Part shown: positions 33,075 through 49,076 of the stretch, in pieces
Layout of the letters: each line of letters opens with the position of its first letter
How positions within the stretch are numbered: position 1 is the first letter of the stretch
DNA from: Pseudomonas sp. BP8
Lineage (GTDB): Bacteria > Pseudomonadota > Gammaproteobacteria > Pseudomonadales > Pseudomonadaceae
Reading direction: 5' to 3'
DNA: 64,000 nt
NCBI RefSeq assembly: GCF_017875955.1
Contig: NZ_JAGINK010000001.1
Span: 1,898,001-1,962,000 of the forward strand
Position numbers and translations under genes: made by a program
Notes under the pieces: generated by a model
What the model was told of the DNA's origin: nothing
Database searches by the model: none
Seen by the model: the letters and a program-made list of their open reading frames with translations, nothing else

Positions 33075-34022
33075 ATGAACCCGAATTTCCTCGATTTCGA
33101 ACAGCCGATTGCTGACCTGCAAGCCAAGATCGAAGAGCTGCGCCTGGTCGGCAACGATAACTCGCTGAACATCAGCGATGAGATTGCCCGTCTGCAGGAC
33201 AAGAGCAGCACCCTGACCGAAAGCATTTTCGGCAACCTGACCAGCTGGCAGATCGCTCGCCTGGCGCGTCACCCGCGTCGCCCGTACACCCTCGACTACC
33301 TGCAGCACATCTTCACCGAGTTCGAAGAGCTGCACGGTGACCGCCACTTCTCCGACGACGCTGCAATCGTCGGCGGTACCGCTCGTCTGGATGGCAAGCC
33401 GGTCATGGTCATCGGTCATCAGAAGGGCCGTGAAGTGCGCGAAAAGGTTCGCCGCAACTTCGGCATGCCGCGTCCGGAAGGCTACCGCAAGGCTTGCCGT
33501 CTGATGGAGATGGCCGAGCGCTTCAAGATGCCGATCCTGACCTTCATCGATACCCCAGGTGCTTATCCGGGTATCGACGCCGAAGAGCGTAACCAGAGCG
33601 AAGCGATTGCCTGGAACCTGCGCGTCATGGCTCGTCTGAAAACTCCGATCATCGCTACCGTGATTGGTGAGGGCGGTTCGGGCGGTGCATTGGCGATTGG
33701 CGTCTGCGATCAATTGAACATGCTGCAGTACTCGACCTACTCGGTGATCTCGCCAGAAGGTTGCGCCTCGATTCTGTGGAAGACCGCCGACAAGGCCGCT
33801 GATGCCGCCGAAGCGATGGGTATCACCGCTGAGCGCCTGAAGAGCCTGAACATTGTCGACAAGGTCATTCCGGAGCCGCTGGGCGGCGCCCACCGTGATC
33901 CGGCGACAATGTCTGCAAGCATCCAGGCCGACCTGCTCGAGCAGTTGGACATGCTCGGCAAGCTTGATAACGAGACGCTGCTCAAGCGCCGTTATGACCG
34001 CCTGATGAGCTACGGTCTCTGA
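33075..34022 (+). CDS. accA: Acetyl-CoA carboxylase carboxyltransferase subunit alpha
   Basis: Half of the carboxyltransferase that moves carboxyl from biotin to acetyl-CoA, committing carbon to fatty acids. 315 aa from the ATG at 33075 ([15 protein letters not shown]); the ATG at 33069 would add two residues. GEGGSGGAL (198-206) and [19 protein letters not shown] are crotonase-fold oxyanion and substrate motifs. A terminator follows. Confidence 0.97.
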   Translation: MNPNFLDFEQPIADLQAKIEELRLVGNDNSLNISDEIARLQDKSSTLTESIFGNLTSWQIARLARHPRRPYTLDYLQHIFTEFEELHGDRHFSDDAAIVGGTARLDGKPVMVIGHQKGREVREKVRRNFGMPRPEGYRKACRLMEMAERFKMPILTFIDTPGAYPGIDAEERNQSEAIAWNLRVMARLKTPIIATVIGEGGSGGALAIGVCDQLNMLQYSTYSVISPEGCASILWKTADKAADAAEAMGITAERLKSLNIVDKVIPEPLGGAHRDPATMSASIQADLLEQLDMLGKLDNETLLKRRYDRLMSYGL

Positions 34023-34031
34023 TATCGCCTG

Positions 34032-34052
34032 GGGCTGCTTTGCAGCCCTTTT
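34032..34052 (+). terminator. Rho-independent terminator of accA
   Basis: GGGCTGC-TTT-GCAGCCC followed by TTTT, ten nt after the accA stop. Confidence 0.75.
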
Positions 34053-34082
34053 CGCTCCCACGCGCAGCTCGAAAGCGCCGCC

Positions 34083-34132
34083 GTCCTTGTGGGAGCGGCC
34101 TCGTGTCGCGAAAGGGTCGCGCAGCGGCCCCA
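34083..34132. repeat. REP-like element between accA and tilS
   Basis: TTGTGGGAGCGGCCTCGTGTCGCGAAAG followed by a GGTCGCGCAGCGGCCCC hairpin half, close to the element at 764-816 in the opposite orientation. The variant carries a T in place of the usual C in the stem. Confidence 0.6.
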
Positions 34133-34154
34133 GGCTTTCTCCAGTGAGGCAAAG

Positions 34155-35450
34155 ATGATCGACCTCACCTCGACCCTTTCACCCTGGCAGCAATCGCCCG
34201 CCTGGTATGTCGCCTTCTCCGGCGGCCTCGACTCCACTGTCCTCCTGCAGCTGCTCGCCGACTACGCCCGCAGCCACGCCGCGCCGCCTTTGCGTGCCCT
34301 GCATGTGCATCACGGCCTGCAATCTGCCGCCGACGCCTGGCCAGCCCATTGCCAAGCCATCTGCGACAGCCTTGGTATCGAGCTTCACGTCATCTACGTC
34401 CAGGTCGCCTCCAGCGCGAGCCTCGAGCAGGCGGCCCGTGATGCCCGTTATAAAGCCTTCAGCGAAATCCTCGGCCCTGGCGACGTGCTGTTCACCGGCC
34501 AGCACCGCGATGACCAGGCCGAGACCTTGTTGTTTCGCTTGTTGCGCGGGGCAGGGCTGCGCGGTCTGGCAGCCATGCCGGCGGTCAGGCCGTTGGGCCG
34601 GGGCCGTCTGGTCAGGCCGCTGCTGGGGCAGTCGCGGAACCAATTGCACGCCCATGCCGAACACGCGGGTCTGTCCTGGATCGAAGACCCGTCCAATGCC
34701 GACAGCCACTTCGCGCGTAACTTTTTGCGCGGCGACATTTTGCCGCTGCTGCGCCAGCGCTGGCCGCAAGCCAGCCAGAGCCTGGCGCGCAGCGCGGATC
34801 ATCTCGGCGAAGCGCTGGGCCTGCTGGACGAGCTGGCCAGGGACGACCTCAATGCAGCGGGGCAGGGCGCGCCGGTCGCGTGGGCAGGTCTGGACTCACT
34901 GGCCCTGGATGCGCTCAAGGCACTCTCGCCCGCCCGCCAGCGCAATGCCCTGCAATACTGGCTCAGCTCACGCACCCGATTACCCGACGCACGTCACTGG
35001 GCAGGCTGGGACGCCTTGCGCGATGCAAGTCATGACGCCCAGCCGGTGTGGCGCCTGACAGACGGCCAGCTGCAACGCAGCCATGGCCGCATCTGGTGGC
35101 TCAGTGGCGACTGGCTGCAGCCGGTCGCCGGCGAGCAGGCCTGGCCCAGGCCGAGCTTGCCGCTGGCCCTGGTGGGCAACGGCAGTGTGCGCCTGAGCGG
35201 CGTCTACCCGCCACATGGCCTGCGCATTGCCTACCGTCAGGGCGGTGAAGTACTTGCCTTGAAAGACCGCGGCCATCGCGACCTCAAGCGCCTGCTCAAC
35301 GAGTGCCAGGTCCCGCATTTCGTGCGTCCGCGCCTGCCGTTGCTGTTGTGTGGCGAGCACGTGCTCGCAGTAGCCAACCTGCCAGGATTGGCTCAGCAGG
35401 GCTGCCAACTCGAATGGCAGTTACCGACGAACGCGCAAGGTTTGAGCTGA
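34155..35450 (+). CDS. tilS: tRNA(Ile)-lysidine synthase
   Basis: Modifies C34 of tRNA-Ile(CAU) to lysidine so it reads AUA, with ATP and lysine. 431 aa. The PP-loop SGGLDST is at 22-28; TGQHRDDQAETLLFRLLRG is the family's second block. A middle TilS domain and a C-terminal TilS-C domain complete it. The frame extends to 34089 through the REP-like sequence and is rejected; ATG at 34155 follows GAGGCAAAG. Confidence 0.95.
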   Translation: MIDLTSTLSPWQQSPAWYVAFSGGLDSTVLLQLLADYARSHAAPPLRALHVHHGLQSAADAWPAHCQAICDSLGIELHVIYVQVASSASLEQAARDARYKAFSEILGPGDVLFTGQHRDDQAETLLFRLLRGAGLRGLAAMPAVRPLGRGRLVRPLLGQSRNQLHAHAEHAGLSWIEDPSNADSHFARNFLRGDILPLLRQRWPQASQSLARSADHLGEALGLLDELARDDLNAAGQGAPVAWAGLDSLALDALKALSPARQRNALQYWLSSRTRLPDARHWAGWDALRDASHDAQPVWRLTDGQLQRSHGRIWWLSGDWLQPVAGEQAWPRPSLPLALVGNGSVRLSGVYPPHGLRIAYRQGGEVLALKDRGHRDLKRLLNECQVPHFVRPRLPLLLCGEHVLAVANLPGLAQQGCQLEWQLPTNAQGLS

Positions 35451-39641
<4,191 letters not shown>

Positions 39642-39725
39642 GCAAGAGATGGTAAAAAGGCAGCAGCCGAGGATGTCTGAACGTTCGTACTGAACCTTCA
39701 GGCGCCTCCTACGGGGTTTCTGTCG

Positions 39726-39753
39726 ACGAAGCCTGGCCTCGGCCAGGCTTCGT
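39726..39753 (+). terminator. Long hairpin after eno
   Basis: ACGAAGCCTGGCC-TC-GGCCAGGCTTCGT, a 13-bp perfect stem. The sequence after it is GCTATCG, so a classical T-run is missing; probably a transcript-stabilising or weak termination structure. ftsB starts 57 nt further on. Confidence 0.6.
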
Positions 39754-39810
39754 GCTATCGCAAGCCCCATAAGACTTCGGCGCGGCGGCCTTTTGACCCT
39801 GGATATCTAG

Positions 39811-40092
39811 ATGCGCAGTCCTTATTGGTTGTTTCTCATCTTGCTCCTGCTGCTGGGTGGCCTGCAGTACCGCCTTTGGGTGGGTAGCGGCAGCCTGGCG
39901 CAAGTGACCGAGCTCAAGCAGCAGATTGACGAACAGCATGCCGAGAACGAGCGGCTGCTGGAGCGTAATCGCGTGCTCGATGCAGAAGTTCTGGAGTTGA
40001 AGAAAGGTATGGAGACCGTGGAGGAACGCGCCCGACACGAACTGGGCATGGTCAAGGAAGGCGAGACGCTCTTCCAGTTGCCACAGAAATGA
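39811..40092 (+). CDS. ftsB: Cell division protein FtsB
   Basis: 93-aa bitopic protein of the FtsQLB divisome complex. A membrane helix lies at about 4-20 (WLFLILLLLLGG), followed by a leucine-rich coiled coil (about 28-70: QIDEQHAENERLLERNRVLDAE). Next to eno and ispD as in other gamma-proteobacteria. The stop overlaps the ispD start by 4 nt. Confidence 0.95.
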   Translation: MRSPYWLFLILLLLLGGLQYRLWVGSGSLAQVTELKQQIDEQHAENERLLERNRVLDAEVLELKKGMETVEERARHELGMVKEGETLFQLPQK

Positions 40093-40796
40093 CGGCGTCG
40101 CTTCCGGCCTTCTGGGCTGTAATTCCTGCCGCCGGTGTTGGCGCGCGGATGGCTGCCGATCGTCCCAAGCAGTACCTGCAGTTGGGCGGGCAGACGATCA
40201 TCGAGCATACCCTTGACTGTTTTCTCGGCCATCGCGCACTCAAAGGTGTGGTGGTCAGCATTGCCGCGGATGACCCTTACTGGCCTGGCTTGCCCTGTGC
40301 CAGCGATCCGCGTATCCAGCGTGCCCCGGGTGGGCGCGAGCGCGCTGACTCGGTACTCAATGCCTTGCTGTTGTTGCATGCCCACGGGGCGGCGGATGGT
40401 GACTGGGTACTGGTACATGATGCAGCCCGGCCGAATCTGGCACGCAGTGACCTCGACCTGTTGTTGTCTGAATTAGCCGATGACCCGGTGGGTGGTTTGC
40501 TCGCTGTGCCGGCGCGCGACACGCTCAAGCGGGCGGATGCCAGTGGCCGGGTCAGCGCTACGGTGGACCGCAGTACGATCTGGCAGGCGTTTACCCCGCA
40601 GATGTTTCGCCTGGGTGCCTTGCACCGGGCGTTGGCCGAATGCCTGGTGTCCGATGTTGCCGTGACCGACGAGGCCTCGGCGATGGAGTGGGCAGGGCAG
40701 GCGCCGCGGCTGATCGAAGGACGCAGTGACAACATCAAGGTCACCCGGCCGGAAGACCTCGAGTGGCTGCGCCTGCGCTGGTCTGCCCGGCACTGA
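40089..40796 (+). CDS. ispD: 2-C-methyl-D-erythritol 4-phosphate cytidylyltransferase
   Basis: Third MEP-pathway step: couples MEP with CTP. 235 aa. VIPAAGVGARMAADRPKQYLQL is the nucleotide-binding N-terminus; VHDAARPNL and the C-terminal DNIKVTRPEDL are conserved. ATGA overlap with ftsB. ispF lies 3.1 kb downstream, separated here by the formaldehyde cassette. Confidence 0.96.
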   Translation: MTASLPAFWAVIPAAGVGARMAADRPKQYLQLGGQTIIEHTLDCFLGHRALKGVVVSIAADDPYWPGLPCASDPRIQRAPGGRERADSVLNALLLLHAHGAADGDWVLVHDAARPNLARSDLDLLLSELADDPVGGLLAVPARDTLKRADASGRVSATVDRSTIWQAFTPQMFRLGALHRALAECLVSDVAVTDEASAMEWAGQAPRLIEGRSDNIKVTRPEDLEWLRLRWSARH

Positions 40797-40820
40797 ACAT
40801 GCTGTGGGGCAGTGCCCAAA

Positions 40821-40875
40821 CCTGTAGCGGGCTTGCCCCGCGAAGAGGCCGGCACTGACAGTCATTATCGTCAGT
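40821..40875. repeat. Single REP sequence with adjoining hairpin
   Basis: One P. putida-type REP copy (CCTGTAGCGGGCTTGCCCCGC then GAAGAGGCCGGC) lacks the usual GAGC within the stem, and no inverted partner is visible. It is followed by ACTGAC/GTCAGT (40854-40875). It lies between the convergent ispD and gfnR. Confidence 0.85.
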
Positions 40876-41772
40876 CTACCGGGTCGCGTATTCCGGTAAC
40901 TGCCCCAGTCCTTCCTTCAGATAATCCACCAGCCGCCGCACCTTCGGTGACAGGTGCCGCTGCTGCGGATACAACGCCCACACTGCCGTATTCGGCGGCT
41001 GATGCGCTTCCAGCAGCGACACCAATGCACCGCTGTCGAGATGCTCGCGCACATAGTAGTCGGGCAACTGACACAACCCCATCCCCTGTAACGCCGCATC
41101 CAGCACCGCCTGGCCGCTGTTGCAGCGCCAGTTGCCCTGAACCCGCTGGCTCAATTCCCGCCCCTCCAGCTTCAACGCCCAGATGTCGCTACTGCCGATC
41201 AGGCAGTTGTGCCGTGCCAGCTCAGACAGGCTGTGCGGCCGGCCATAGCGCTCCAGGTACGCCGGCGAGGCGCAGACAAACATCCGCCGCGGCGCCAGGC
41301 GGGTGGCGACCAGGCGTGAGTCCTGTAAACGCCCCAGGCGGATCGCCACGTCCAGGCCTTCGTGCAGCAGGTCCAGGGTGCGGTTGCTCAATTCGACGTC
41401 CACCCGCAACTGCGGATAGAGCGCCATGAAACGGGTCACCAGCGGCACGATGAAGCGCTCGCCATAGGCCACCGCGCAGGTCATGCGCAGCAGGCCCTTG
41501 GGTTCGCTGGCCAGGTCGCCGACAGCCCGCAGCGCCTCTTCGCGGCCATCTTGCAGGCGTTGGCAATGCTGCAGGAAGGTCTGGCCGGCCTCGCTCAAGG
41601 TGACGCGACGTGTGCTGCGATACAGCAGGCGCGTTTGCAGGCGCTCTTCGAGGCGGGCGATCTGCCTGCTGATATGCGAGGAAGAAACGCCCAGGCGCTC
41701 GGCAGCGGCAGTGAACTGGCCTGATTCAGCCACCGCGACGAATTCGTCGATGCCTTCCCAGCGATTGCTCAT
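40876..41772 (-). CDS. gfnR: LysR-family regulator next to the formaldehyde cassette
   Basis: 298-aa LysR-type regulator: N-terminal winged HTH (about 5-62, FVAVAESGQFTAAAERLGVSSSHISRQIARLE), then a co-inducer-binding domain. It is divergent from adhC-fghA. The P. aeruginosa regulator at this position, GfnR, activates glutathione-dependent formaldehyde detoxification. The gene name rests on position and family, not on alignment. A LysR-type inverted repeat lies in the divergent gap. Confidence 0.8.
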   Translation of the reverse strand: MSNRWEGIDEFVAVAESGQFTAAAERLGVSSSHISRQIARLEERLQTRLLYRSTRRVTLSEAGQTFLQHCQRLQDGREEALRAVGDLASEPKGLLRMTCAVAYGERFIVPLVTRFMALYPQLRVDVELSNRTLDLLHEGLDVAIRLGRLQDSRLVATRLAPRRMFVCASPAYLERYGRPHSLSELARHNCLIGSSDIWALKLEGRELSQRVQGNWRCNSGQAVLDAALQGMGLCQLPDYYVREHLDSGALVSLLEAHQPPNTAVWALYPQQRHLSPKVRRLVDYLKEGLGQLPEYATR

Positions 41773-41794
41773 GATTATCCCTGTACAGCAATAA

Positions 41795-42991
<1,197 letters not shown>

Positions 42992-42999
42992 GGTCTGCC

Positions 43000-43854
43000 A
43001 TGAGCCTGGAAAACATCTCCTGCCAGAAAAGCTTCGGCGGCTGGCACAAGCGTTATCGGCACCACTCCAAGGTACTCGGCTGCGACATGGTCTTCGCCGT
43101 GTACCTGCCGCCGCAGGCGGAGCAGGGCGAGAAGCTGCCGGTGCTGTATTGGCTGAGCGGCCTGACCTGTACCGATGAGAACTTCATGCAGAAGGCCGGC
43201 GCCCAGCGCCTGGCCGCCGAGCTTGGCCTGATCATCGTCGCGCCCGACACCAGCCCGCGTGGCGAGCAGGTGCCGGGCGACCCTGACGGTGCCTGGGATT
43301 TCGGCCTCGGCGCCGGTTTCTACCTTAACGCCACCCAGCAGCCTTGGGCTCAACACTACCGCATGCATGACTACGTGGTAGACGAGTTGCCGGCACTGGT
43401 CGAGGCGCATTTCCCGGCCTCCGACCAGCGCAGCATCAGTGGCCACTCCATGGGTGGGCATGGCGCGCTGGTGTGCGCCTTGCGCAACCCGGGGCGGTAT
43501 CGCTCGGTGTCGGCGTTCTCACCGATCAGCAACCCCATGGACTGCCCGTGGGGCGAGAAGGCCTTCTCCCGTTATCTGGGTGACGACCGTGCGCGCTGGC
43601 GTGAGTGGGATGCCAGCGTGCTGCTGGCCGAGACCCCGGCTGGCGAGTGCCCGCCGGTGCTGGTGGACCAGGGCGATCGCGATGATTTCCTCGCCACGCA
43701 GCTCAAGCCCGAGGCGCTGGAGCAGGCCGCACGCAAGGGTGGCCATGCGCTGACCTTGCGCCTGCAGCCTGGCTACGACCACAGCTACTACTTCATCGCC
43801 AGCTTCATCGACGAGCACCTGCGCCATCACGCGCAGTCCCTGCGCCGGGTTTGA
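43000..43854 (+). CDS. fghA: S-formylglutathione hydrolase
   Basis: Hydrolyses S-formylglutathione to formate and glutathione, the step after AdhC. 284 aa, esterase D family, alpha/beta hydrolase. Nucleophile Ser150 in [12 protein letters not shown]; Asp in VDQGDRDDF and His in GYDHSYYFI complete the triad; [10 protein letters not shown] is a family block. Forms an operon with adhC. Confidence 0.96.
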   Translation: MSLENISCQKSFGGWHKRYRHHSKVLGCDMVFAVYLPPQAEQGEKLPVLYWLSGLTCTDENFMQKAGAQRLAAELGLIIVAPDTSPRGEQVPGDPDGAWDFGLGAGFYLNATQQPWAQHYRMHDYVVDELPALVEAHFPASDQRSISGHSMGGHGALVCALRNPGRYRSVSAFSPISNPMDCPWGEKAFSRYLGDDRARWREWDASVLLAETPAGECPPVLVDQGDRDDFLATQLKPEALEQAARKGGHALTLRLQPGYDHSYYFIASFIDEHLRHHAQSLRRV

Positions 43855-43862
43855 TTGCGACG

Positions 43863-43880
43863 GGGCTGCGTCGCAGCCCT
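43863..43880. terminator. Hairpin after fghA
   Basis: GGGCTGC and GCAGCCC pair a few nt after the fghA stop; TAAAAC follows, so no T-run. Weak terminator candidate. Confidence 0.4.
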
Positions 43881-43921
43881 AAAACCAAACGCCCAAGGTA
43901 GTCCAAAGCAGGTAGAATCCC

Positions 43922-43946
43922 GCCCTGACTTAATCAGGGCGTTTTT
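43922..43946 (+). terminator. Terminator-like hairpin directly in front of ispF
   Basis: GCCCTGA-CTTAA-TCAGGGC followed by GTTTTT, ending two nt before the ispF ATG. A TAGAAT at 43913-43918 upstream could be a -10 box. The hairpin fills the place where a ribosome binding site should be. Confidence 0.75.
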
Positions 43947-43948
43947 CT

Positions 43949-44422
43949 ATGCGTATTGGCCATGGCTACGATGTGCACCGGTTTGCCGACGGTGATTTCA
44001 TTACCTTGGGTGGGGTGCGTATCCCTCACAAATACGGCCTGCTGGCCCATTCCGACGGCGACGTCGTCTTGCACGCCTTGAGCGATGCCCTGCTGGGCGC
44101 CGCAGCGCTCGGCGATATCGGCAAGCACTTTCCCGACACCGATCCACAGTTCAAGGGCGCTGACAGCCGCGTGCTGCTGCGTCATGTGCTGGCCATCATC
44201 CATGCCAAGGGCTGGAAGGTTGGCAATGTCGACGCCACCATCGTCGCCCAGGCGCCCAAGATGGCGCCGCATATCGAGAGCATGCGCCAACGCATCGCCG
44301 ACGACCTGCAGGTCGAGCTCGATCAGGTCAACGTCAAGGCCACCACCACGGAAAAACTCGGTTTCGCCGGGCGCGAGGAGGGTATCGCCGTGCACGCGGT
44401 CGCCCTGTTGTTGCCAGCATGA
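43949..44422 (+). CDS. ispF: 2-C-methyl-D-erythritol 2,4-cyclodiphosphate synthase
   Basis: Fifth MEP-pathway step, 157-aa trimeric zinc enzyme. Asp8 and His10 in GHGYDVHRF and His42-type [12 protein letters not shown] bind zinc. Full length. The start codon lies just behind a terminator-like hairpin and no Shine-Dalgarno sequence is visible, which is odd. ATGA overlap with truD. Confidence 0.96.
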   Translation: MRIGHGYDVHRFADGDFITLGGVRIPHKYGLLAHSDGDVVLHALSDALLGAAALGDIGKHFPDTDPQFKGADSRVLLRHVLAIIHAKGWKVGNVDATIVAQAPKMAPHIESMRQRIADDLQVELDQVNVKATTTEKLGFAGREEGIAVHAVALLLPA

Positions 44423-45464
44423 ACGAACTGCAACTGTTGGGGCCTCGGGCCTCGGGTGAAGCGCTGGGTACTGCCGTGCTCAAGGCAGTGGCCGAAGATT
44501 TTCAGGTCGACGAAGTCCTCGATATTCCGCTGTCCGGCCAGGGTGAACACCTCTGGCTGTGGGTCGAGAAACGTGACCTGAACACCGAAGAGGCTGCTCG
44601 CCGTCTTGCTCGCGCTGCCGGCGTGCCGGTCCGTTCGATCAGTTACGCCGGCCTCAAGGATCGCCAGGCCCTGACCCGCCAATGGTTCAGCCTGCACCTG
44701 CCGGGCAAGGCCGATCCGGACCTGTCGCGCGCTGAGGACGAAACCCTGCGTGTACTCAAGCAGGTTCGCCACCAGCGCAAGCTGCAACGTGGCGCGCACT
44801 CAGCCAACGGCTTCACCTTGCGCCTGACCGCCCTGGCGGCGGACCATGCCGCACTGGATGCACGCCTGGAGCAGCTCAAGGCGCAGGGCGTGCCCAACTA
44901 TTTCGGCAGCCAGCGCTTCGGCCACGGCGGCGGCAACGTGCATGACGCCCAGCAGTGGGCTGAACGCGCGGCATTGCCAGAGCAGCGCAACGTACGCTCA
45001 CGGCTGCTTTCGGCCGGACGCAGCTACCTGTTCAACCAGGTGCTGGCCGCGCGGGTTGCGGATGGCAGTTGGCAACGGGCACAGGTGGGTGATCTGCTGG
45101 CCTTCACCGACAGTCGCAGCTTTTTTGCTGCGGGCGAGGCCGAATGCTCTGATCCACGCCTGGCCATTCTTGACCTGCATCCGACCGGGCCACTGTGGGG
45201 CGAAGGCGCCACGCCGGCCGGCGCAGCCACGGCGGCGCTCGAGTCGGGCCTCGGCGAGCAACACCTGGCATTGTGCAACTGGCTGGCGGGCGCGGGGATG
45301 AGTCACGAACGACGCATACTGCGGCTCCCTATTGGTGGGCTTACGTGGCATTATCCCGAGCCTGATATCCTGCAACTGGAATTCGTCCTTCCGGCCGGAT
45401 GCTTCGCCACCGTGGTTGTGCGCGAACTTGTCGATCTGGTGCCGGCAGGGCAGACGGACAGCCC

Positions 45465-45477
<13 letters not shown>
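44419..45477 (+). CDS. truD: tRNA pseudouridine(13) synthase
   Basis: Makes pseudouridine 13 in tRNA-Glu. 352 aa. Catalytic Asp81 in [11 protein letters not shown]; the insertion (TRUD) domain contains [12 protein letters not shown]. The start overlaps ispF by 4 nt and the end overlaps surE by 13 nt, the same ispF-truD-surE-pcm order as in E. coli. Confidence 0.96.
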
Positions 45478-46891
<1,414 letters not shown>

Positions 46892-47017
46892 GACGCACGG
46901 AATATTTGCTACGCTGACGAATTCTTGCCGCACGGCCCTGTCTATCTGGCGGGGTGTTCGCATGTGCAGTAGCAGCATCGGGTCTCGTAGCGCCCACCCA
47001 AGGCGGATGGGCTCGGT

Positions 47018-47023
47018 TATAAT
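47018..47023 (+). promoter_or_regulatory. Candidate -10 box for nlpD
   Basis: A perfect TATAAT lies about 60 nt before the nlpD start, in the 192-nt pcm-nlpD gap; no matching -35 is seen. TTGCAA-CATTA-TTGCAT follows at once as a small inverted repeat. Confidence 0.4.
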
Positions 47024-47083
47024 TGCAACATTATTGCATTTCGTTTCGCCATAACGGTTTACGGCATCATGAGGGGAGCGCGG

Positions 47084-47941
47084 GTGGGTCACACAAACAG
47101 TCTGCAGCGCAAGGATCGATCGGGTTTCAAGCTCCTGGTGATTGCACTGGCCATGGGCACGCTGCTGGCAGGCTGCTCCAGCACCAGCTCGACCAGCGGT
47201 GCGCGGGTAGTCGACCGCAATGCTGCCGCGCCCAAGCGACCGACCGTGACGTCCGGGCAATACACCGTCAAGCCCGGCGATACGCTGTTCTCGATCGCTT
47301 TCCGCTATGGCTGGGATTACAAAGAGCTCGCCGCGCGCAACAACATCAGCGCGCCGTATACCATCCGCCCAGGCCAGGCGATCCGTTTCAGCAGTGGTTC
47401 GACCGGTAGTACCACGGTGGTATCCAGTCCTTCGTCATCGAGCAAGACCACCGTCATCCGCCGGCCTGTAGGCACCGCGCCGGTGCCTACAGGCAGCGGC
47501 AAGGTGGTGACCACTGCGCCGGCCACGAGCACTACTACGGTGACTTCGGTGCCCGCCGCAGAGCGCACTGCGGGCGGCTGGACCTGGCCAGCGAACGGCG
47601 TGCTGATTGGAAAATTTGCTTCAAACGGTAGTTTGAATAAAGGCATTGATATCGCCGGTGATTTGGGACAGCCTGTTTTTGCTGCGTCTGGTGGTGCAGT
47701 GGTCTACGCCGGAAGTGGTTTGAGGGGCTACGGCGAGCTGATCATCATCAAGCACAGCGATACCTACGTCAGTGCCTACGGTCACAACCGCAGGCTGTTG
47801 GTTCGGGAAGGGCAGCAGGTCAAGGCAGGGCAGGCTATCGCTGAAATGGGGTCCACGGGCACTGACCGGGTGAAACTGCATTTTGAAATCCGCCGTCAGG
47901 GCAAACCCGTCGATCCGCTCCAGTTCTTGCCACGTCGTTGA
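47084..47941 (+). CDS. nlpD: LysM/M23 lipoprotein NlpD (amidase activator)
   Basis: Outer-membrane lipoprotein of 285 aa that activates periplasmic amidases for daughter-cell separation. The lipobox LLAGC places the lipidated Cys at 31. A LysM domain (YTVKPGDTLFSIAFRYGW, about 63-106), a Ser/Thr/Pro linker and a C-terminal M23 domain follow. The M23 metal ligands are lost (GIDIAGD), as in true NlpD. I prefer GTG 47084 because AGGGGAG lies five nt upstream and would be inside the gene from ATG 47069. It carries the rpoS promoter region internally. Confidence 0.93.
   Translation: MGHTNSLQRKDRSGFKLLVIALAMGTLLAGCSSTSSTSGARVVDRNAAAPKRPTVTSGQYTVKPGDTLFSIAFRYGWDYKELAARNNISAPYTIRPGQAIRFSSGSTGSTTVVSSPSSSSKTTVIRRPVGTAPVPTGSGKVVTTAPATSTTTVTSVPAAERTAGGWTWPANGVLIGKFASNGSLNKGIDIAGDLGQPVFAASGGAVVYAGSGLRGYGELIIIKHSDTYVSAYGHNRRLLVREGQQVKAGQAIAEMGSTGTDRVKLHFEIRRQGKPVDPLQFLPRR
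47622..47635 (+). promoter_or_regulatory. PsrA-type box of the internal rpoS promoter
   Basis: CAAAC-GGTA-GTTTG matches the PsrA operator form (C/G)AAAC-N2-4-GTTT(G/C). In P. putida and P. aeruginosa PsrA activates rpoS from a box just upstream of the core promoter within nlpD. Here the surrounding 47610-47670 is AT-rich inside a GC-rich gene. If spacing is conserved, transcription starts near 47675, a leader of about 375 nt. Confidence 0.75.
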
Positions 47942-48018
47942 TCGTTGTACCCGGCCTGTTCCTTGGATGTAGAGGGGACAGGCTCCAGCGCTGCCAGGGA
48001 ATCAGGTGCCGCTAGAGT

Positions 48019-48034
48019 CTGAGTTCGAACTCAG
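48019..48034 (+). promoter_or_regulatory. Perfect palindrome just upstream of the rpoS ribosome binding site
   Basis: CTGAGTTCGAACTCAG is a 16-bp perfect palindrome ending one nt before the Shine-Dalgarno AAAGGA (48036-48041). As RNA it forms a stable hairpin abutting the ribosome site. Together with a GCCTGT/ACAGGC stem at 47954-47983, it makes a structured leader. Confidence 0.6.
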
Positions 48035-48049
48035 CAAAGGACTATAACA

Positions 48050-49057
48050 ATGGCTCTCAGTAAAGAAGTGCCGGAGTTTGACATCGATGATGACCTTCTC
48101 CTGATGGAGACGGGCATTGTCTTGGAAACGGATGCGGTGTCAGACGAACCTGCTGTACCATCGGTTCGGACCAAGGCCAAGTCGGCCTCGTCGCTCAAGC
48201 AACACAAGTACATCGATTACAGCCGGGCGCTCGATGCCACCCAGCTGTATCTCAACGAGATCGGCTTCTCGCCGCTGCTCTCCCCCGAAGAGGAAGTGCA
48301 CTTTGCACGCCTCTCGCAGAAAGGCGACCCTGCTGGTCGCAAACGCATGATCGAAAGCAACCTGCGCCTGGTTGTTAAAATCGCCCGCCGTTATGTGAAT
48401 CGTGGTCTGTCGCTGCTCGACTTGATCGAGGAGGGCAATCTTGGCTTGATTCGCGCGGTGGAGAAGTTTGACCCGGAGCGTGGTTTCCGCTTCTCGACTT
48501 ATGCGACCTGGTGGATCCGCCAGACCATCGAGCGGGCGATCATGAACCAGACCCGCACCATTCGCCTGCCGATCCATGTGGTCAAGGAACTCAATGTCTA
48601 TCTGCGCGCCGCGCGTGAGCTGACCCAGAAACTCGACCACGAGCCATCGCCTGAAGAGATCGCCAACCTGCTGGAGAAGCCGGTTGCCGAGGTCAAGCGC
48701 ATGCTGGGTCTAAACGAGCGGGTGTCGTCGGTGGATGTGTCGCTGGGGCCGGACTCCGACAAGACCCTGCTCGATACCCTGACCGATGACCGTCCTACCG
48801 ATCCGTGCGAACTGCTGCAGGATGATGATCTGTCGCAGAGCATCGACCAGTGGTTGGGCGAGTTGACCGACAAGCAACGCGAGGTGGTGGTGCGTCGCTT
48901 CGGGCTGCGCGGCCATGAGAGCAGCACGCTGGAGGATGTTGGCCTGGAGATTGGTCTGACGCGTGAGCGTGTGCGGCAGATTCAGGTCGAGGGGCTCAAG
49001 CGTCTTCGCGAGATCCTCGAGAAGAATGGCCTCTCTAGTGAGTCGCTGTTCCAGTAA
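48050..49057 (+). CDS. rpoS: RNA polymerase sigma factor RpoS (sigma-38)
   Basis: Stationary-phase and general stress sigma factor, 335 aa, a sigma-70-family member without region 1.1. Regions 1.2-2 ([58 protein letters not shown]), 3 and 4.2 ([19 protein letters not shown]) are complete. Located after nlpD with a 108-nt gap and followed by a strong terminator and rsmZ. Confidence 0.98.
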   Translation: MALSKEVPEFDIDDDLLLMETGIVLETDAVSDEPAVPSVRTKAKSASSLKQHKYIDYSRALDATQLYLNEIGFSPLLSPEEEVHFARLSQKGDPAGRKRMIESNLRLVVKIARRYVNRGLSLLDLIEEGNLGLIRAVEKFDPERGFRFSTYATWWIRQTIERAIMNQTRTIRLPIHVVKELNVYLRAARELTQKLDHEPSPEEIANLLEKPVAEVKRMLGLNERVSSVDVSLGPDSDKTLLDTLTDDRPTDPCELLQDDDLSQSIDQWLGELTDKQREVVVRRFGLRGHESSTLEDVGLEIGLTRERVRQIQVEGLKRLREILEKNGLSSESLFQ

Positions 49058-49076
49058 GGTGCTTTGTGGTGACTGA

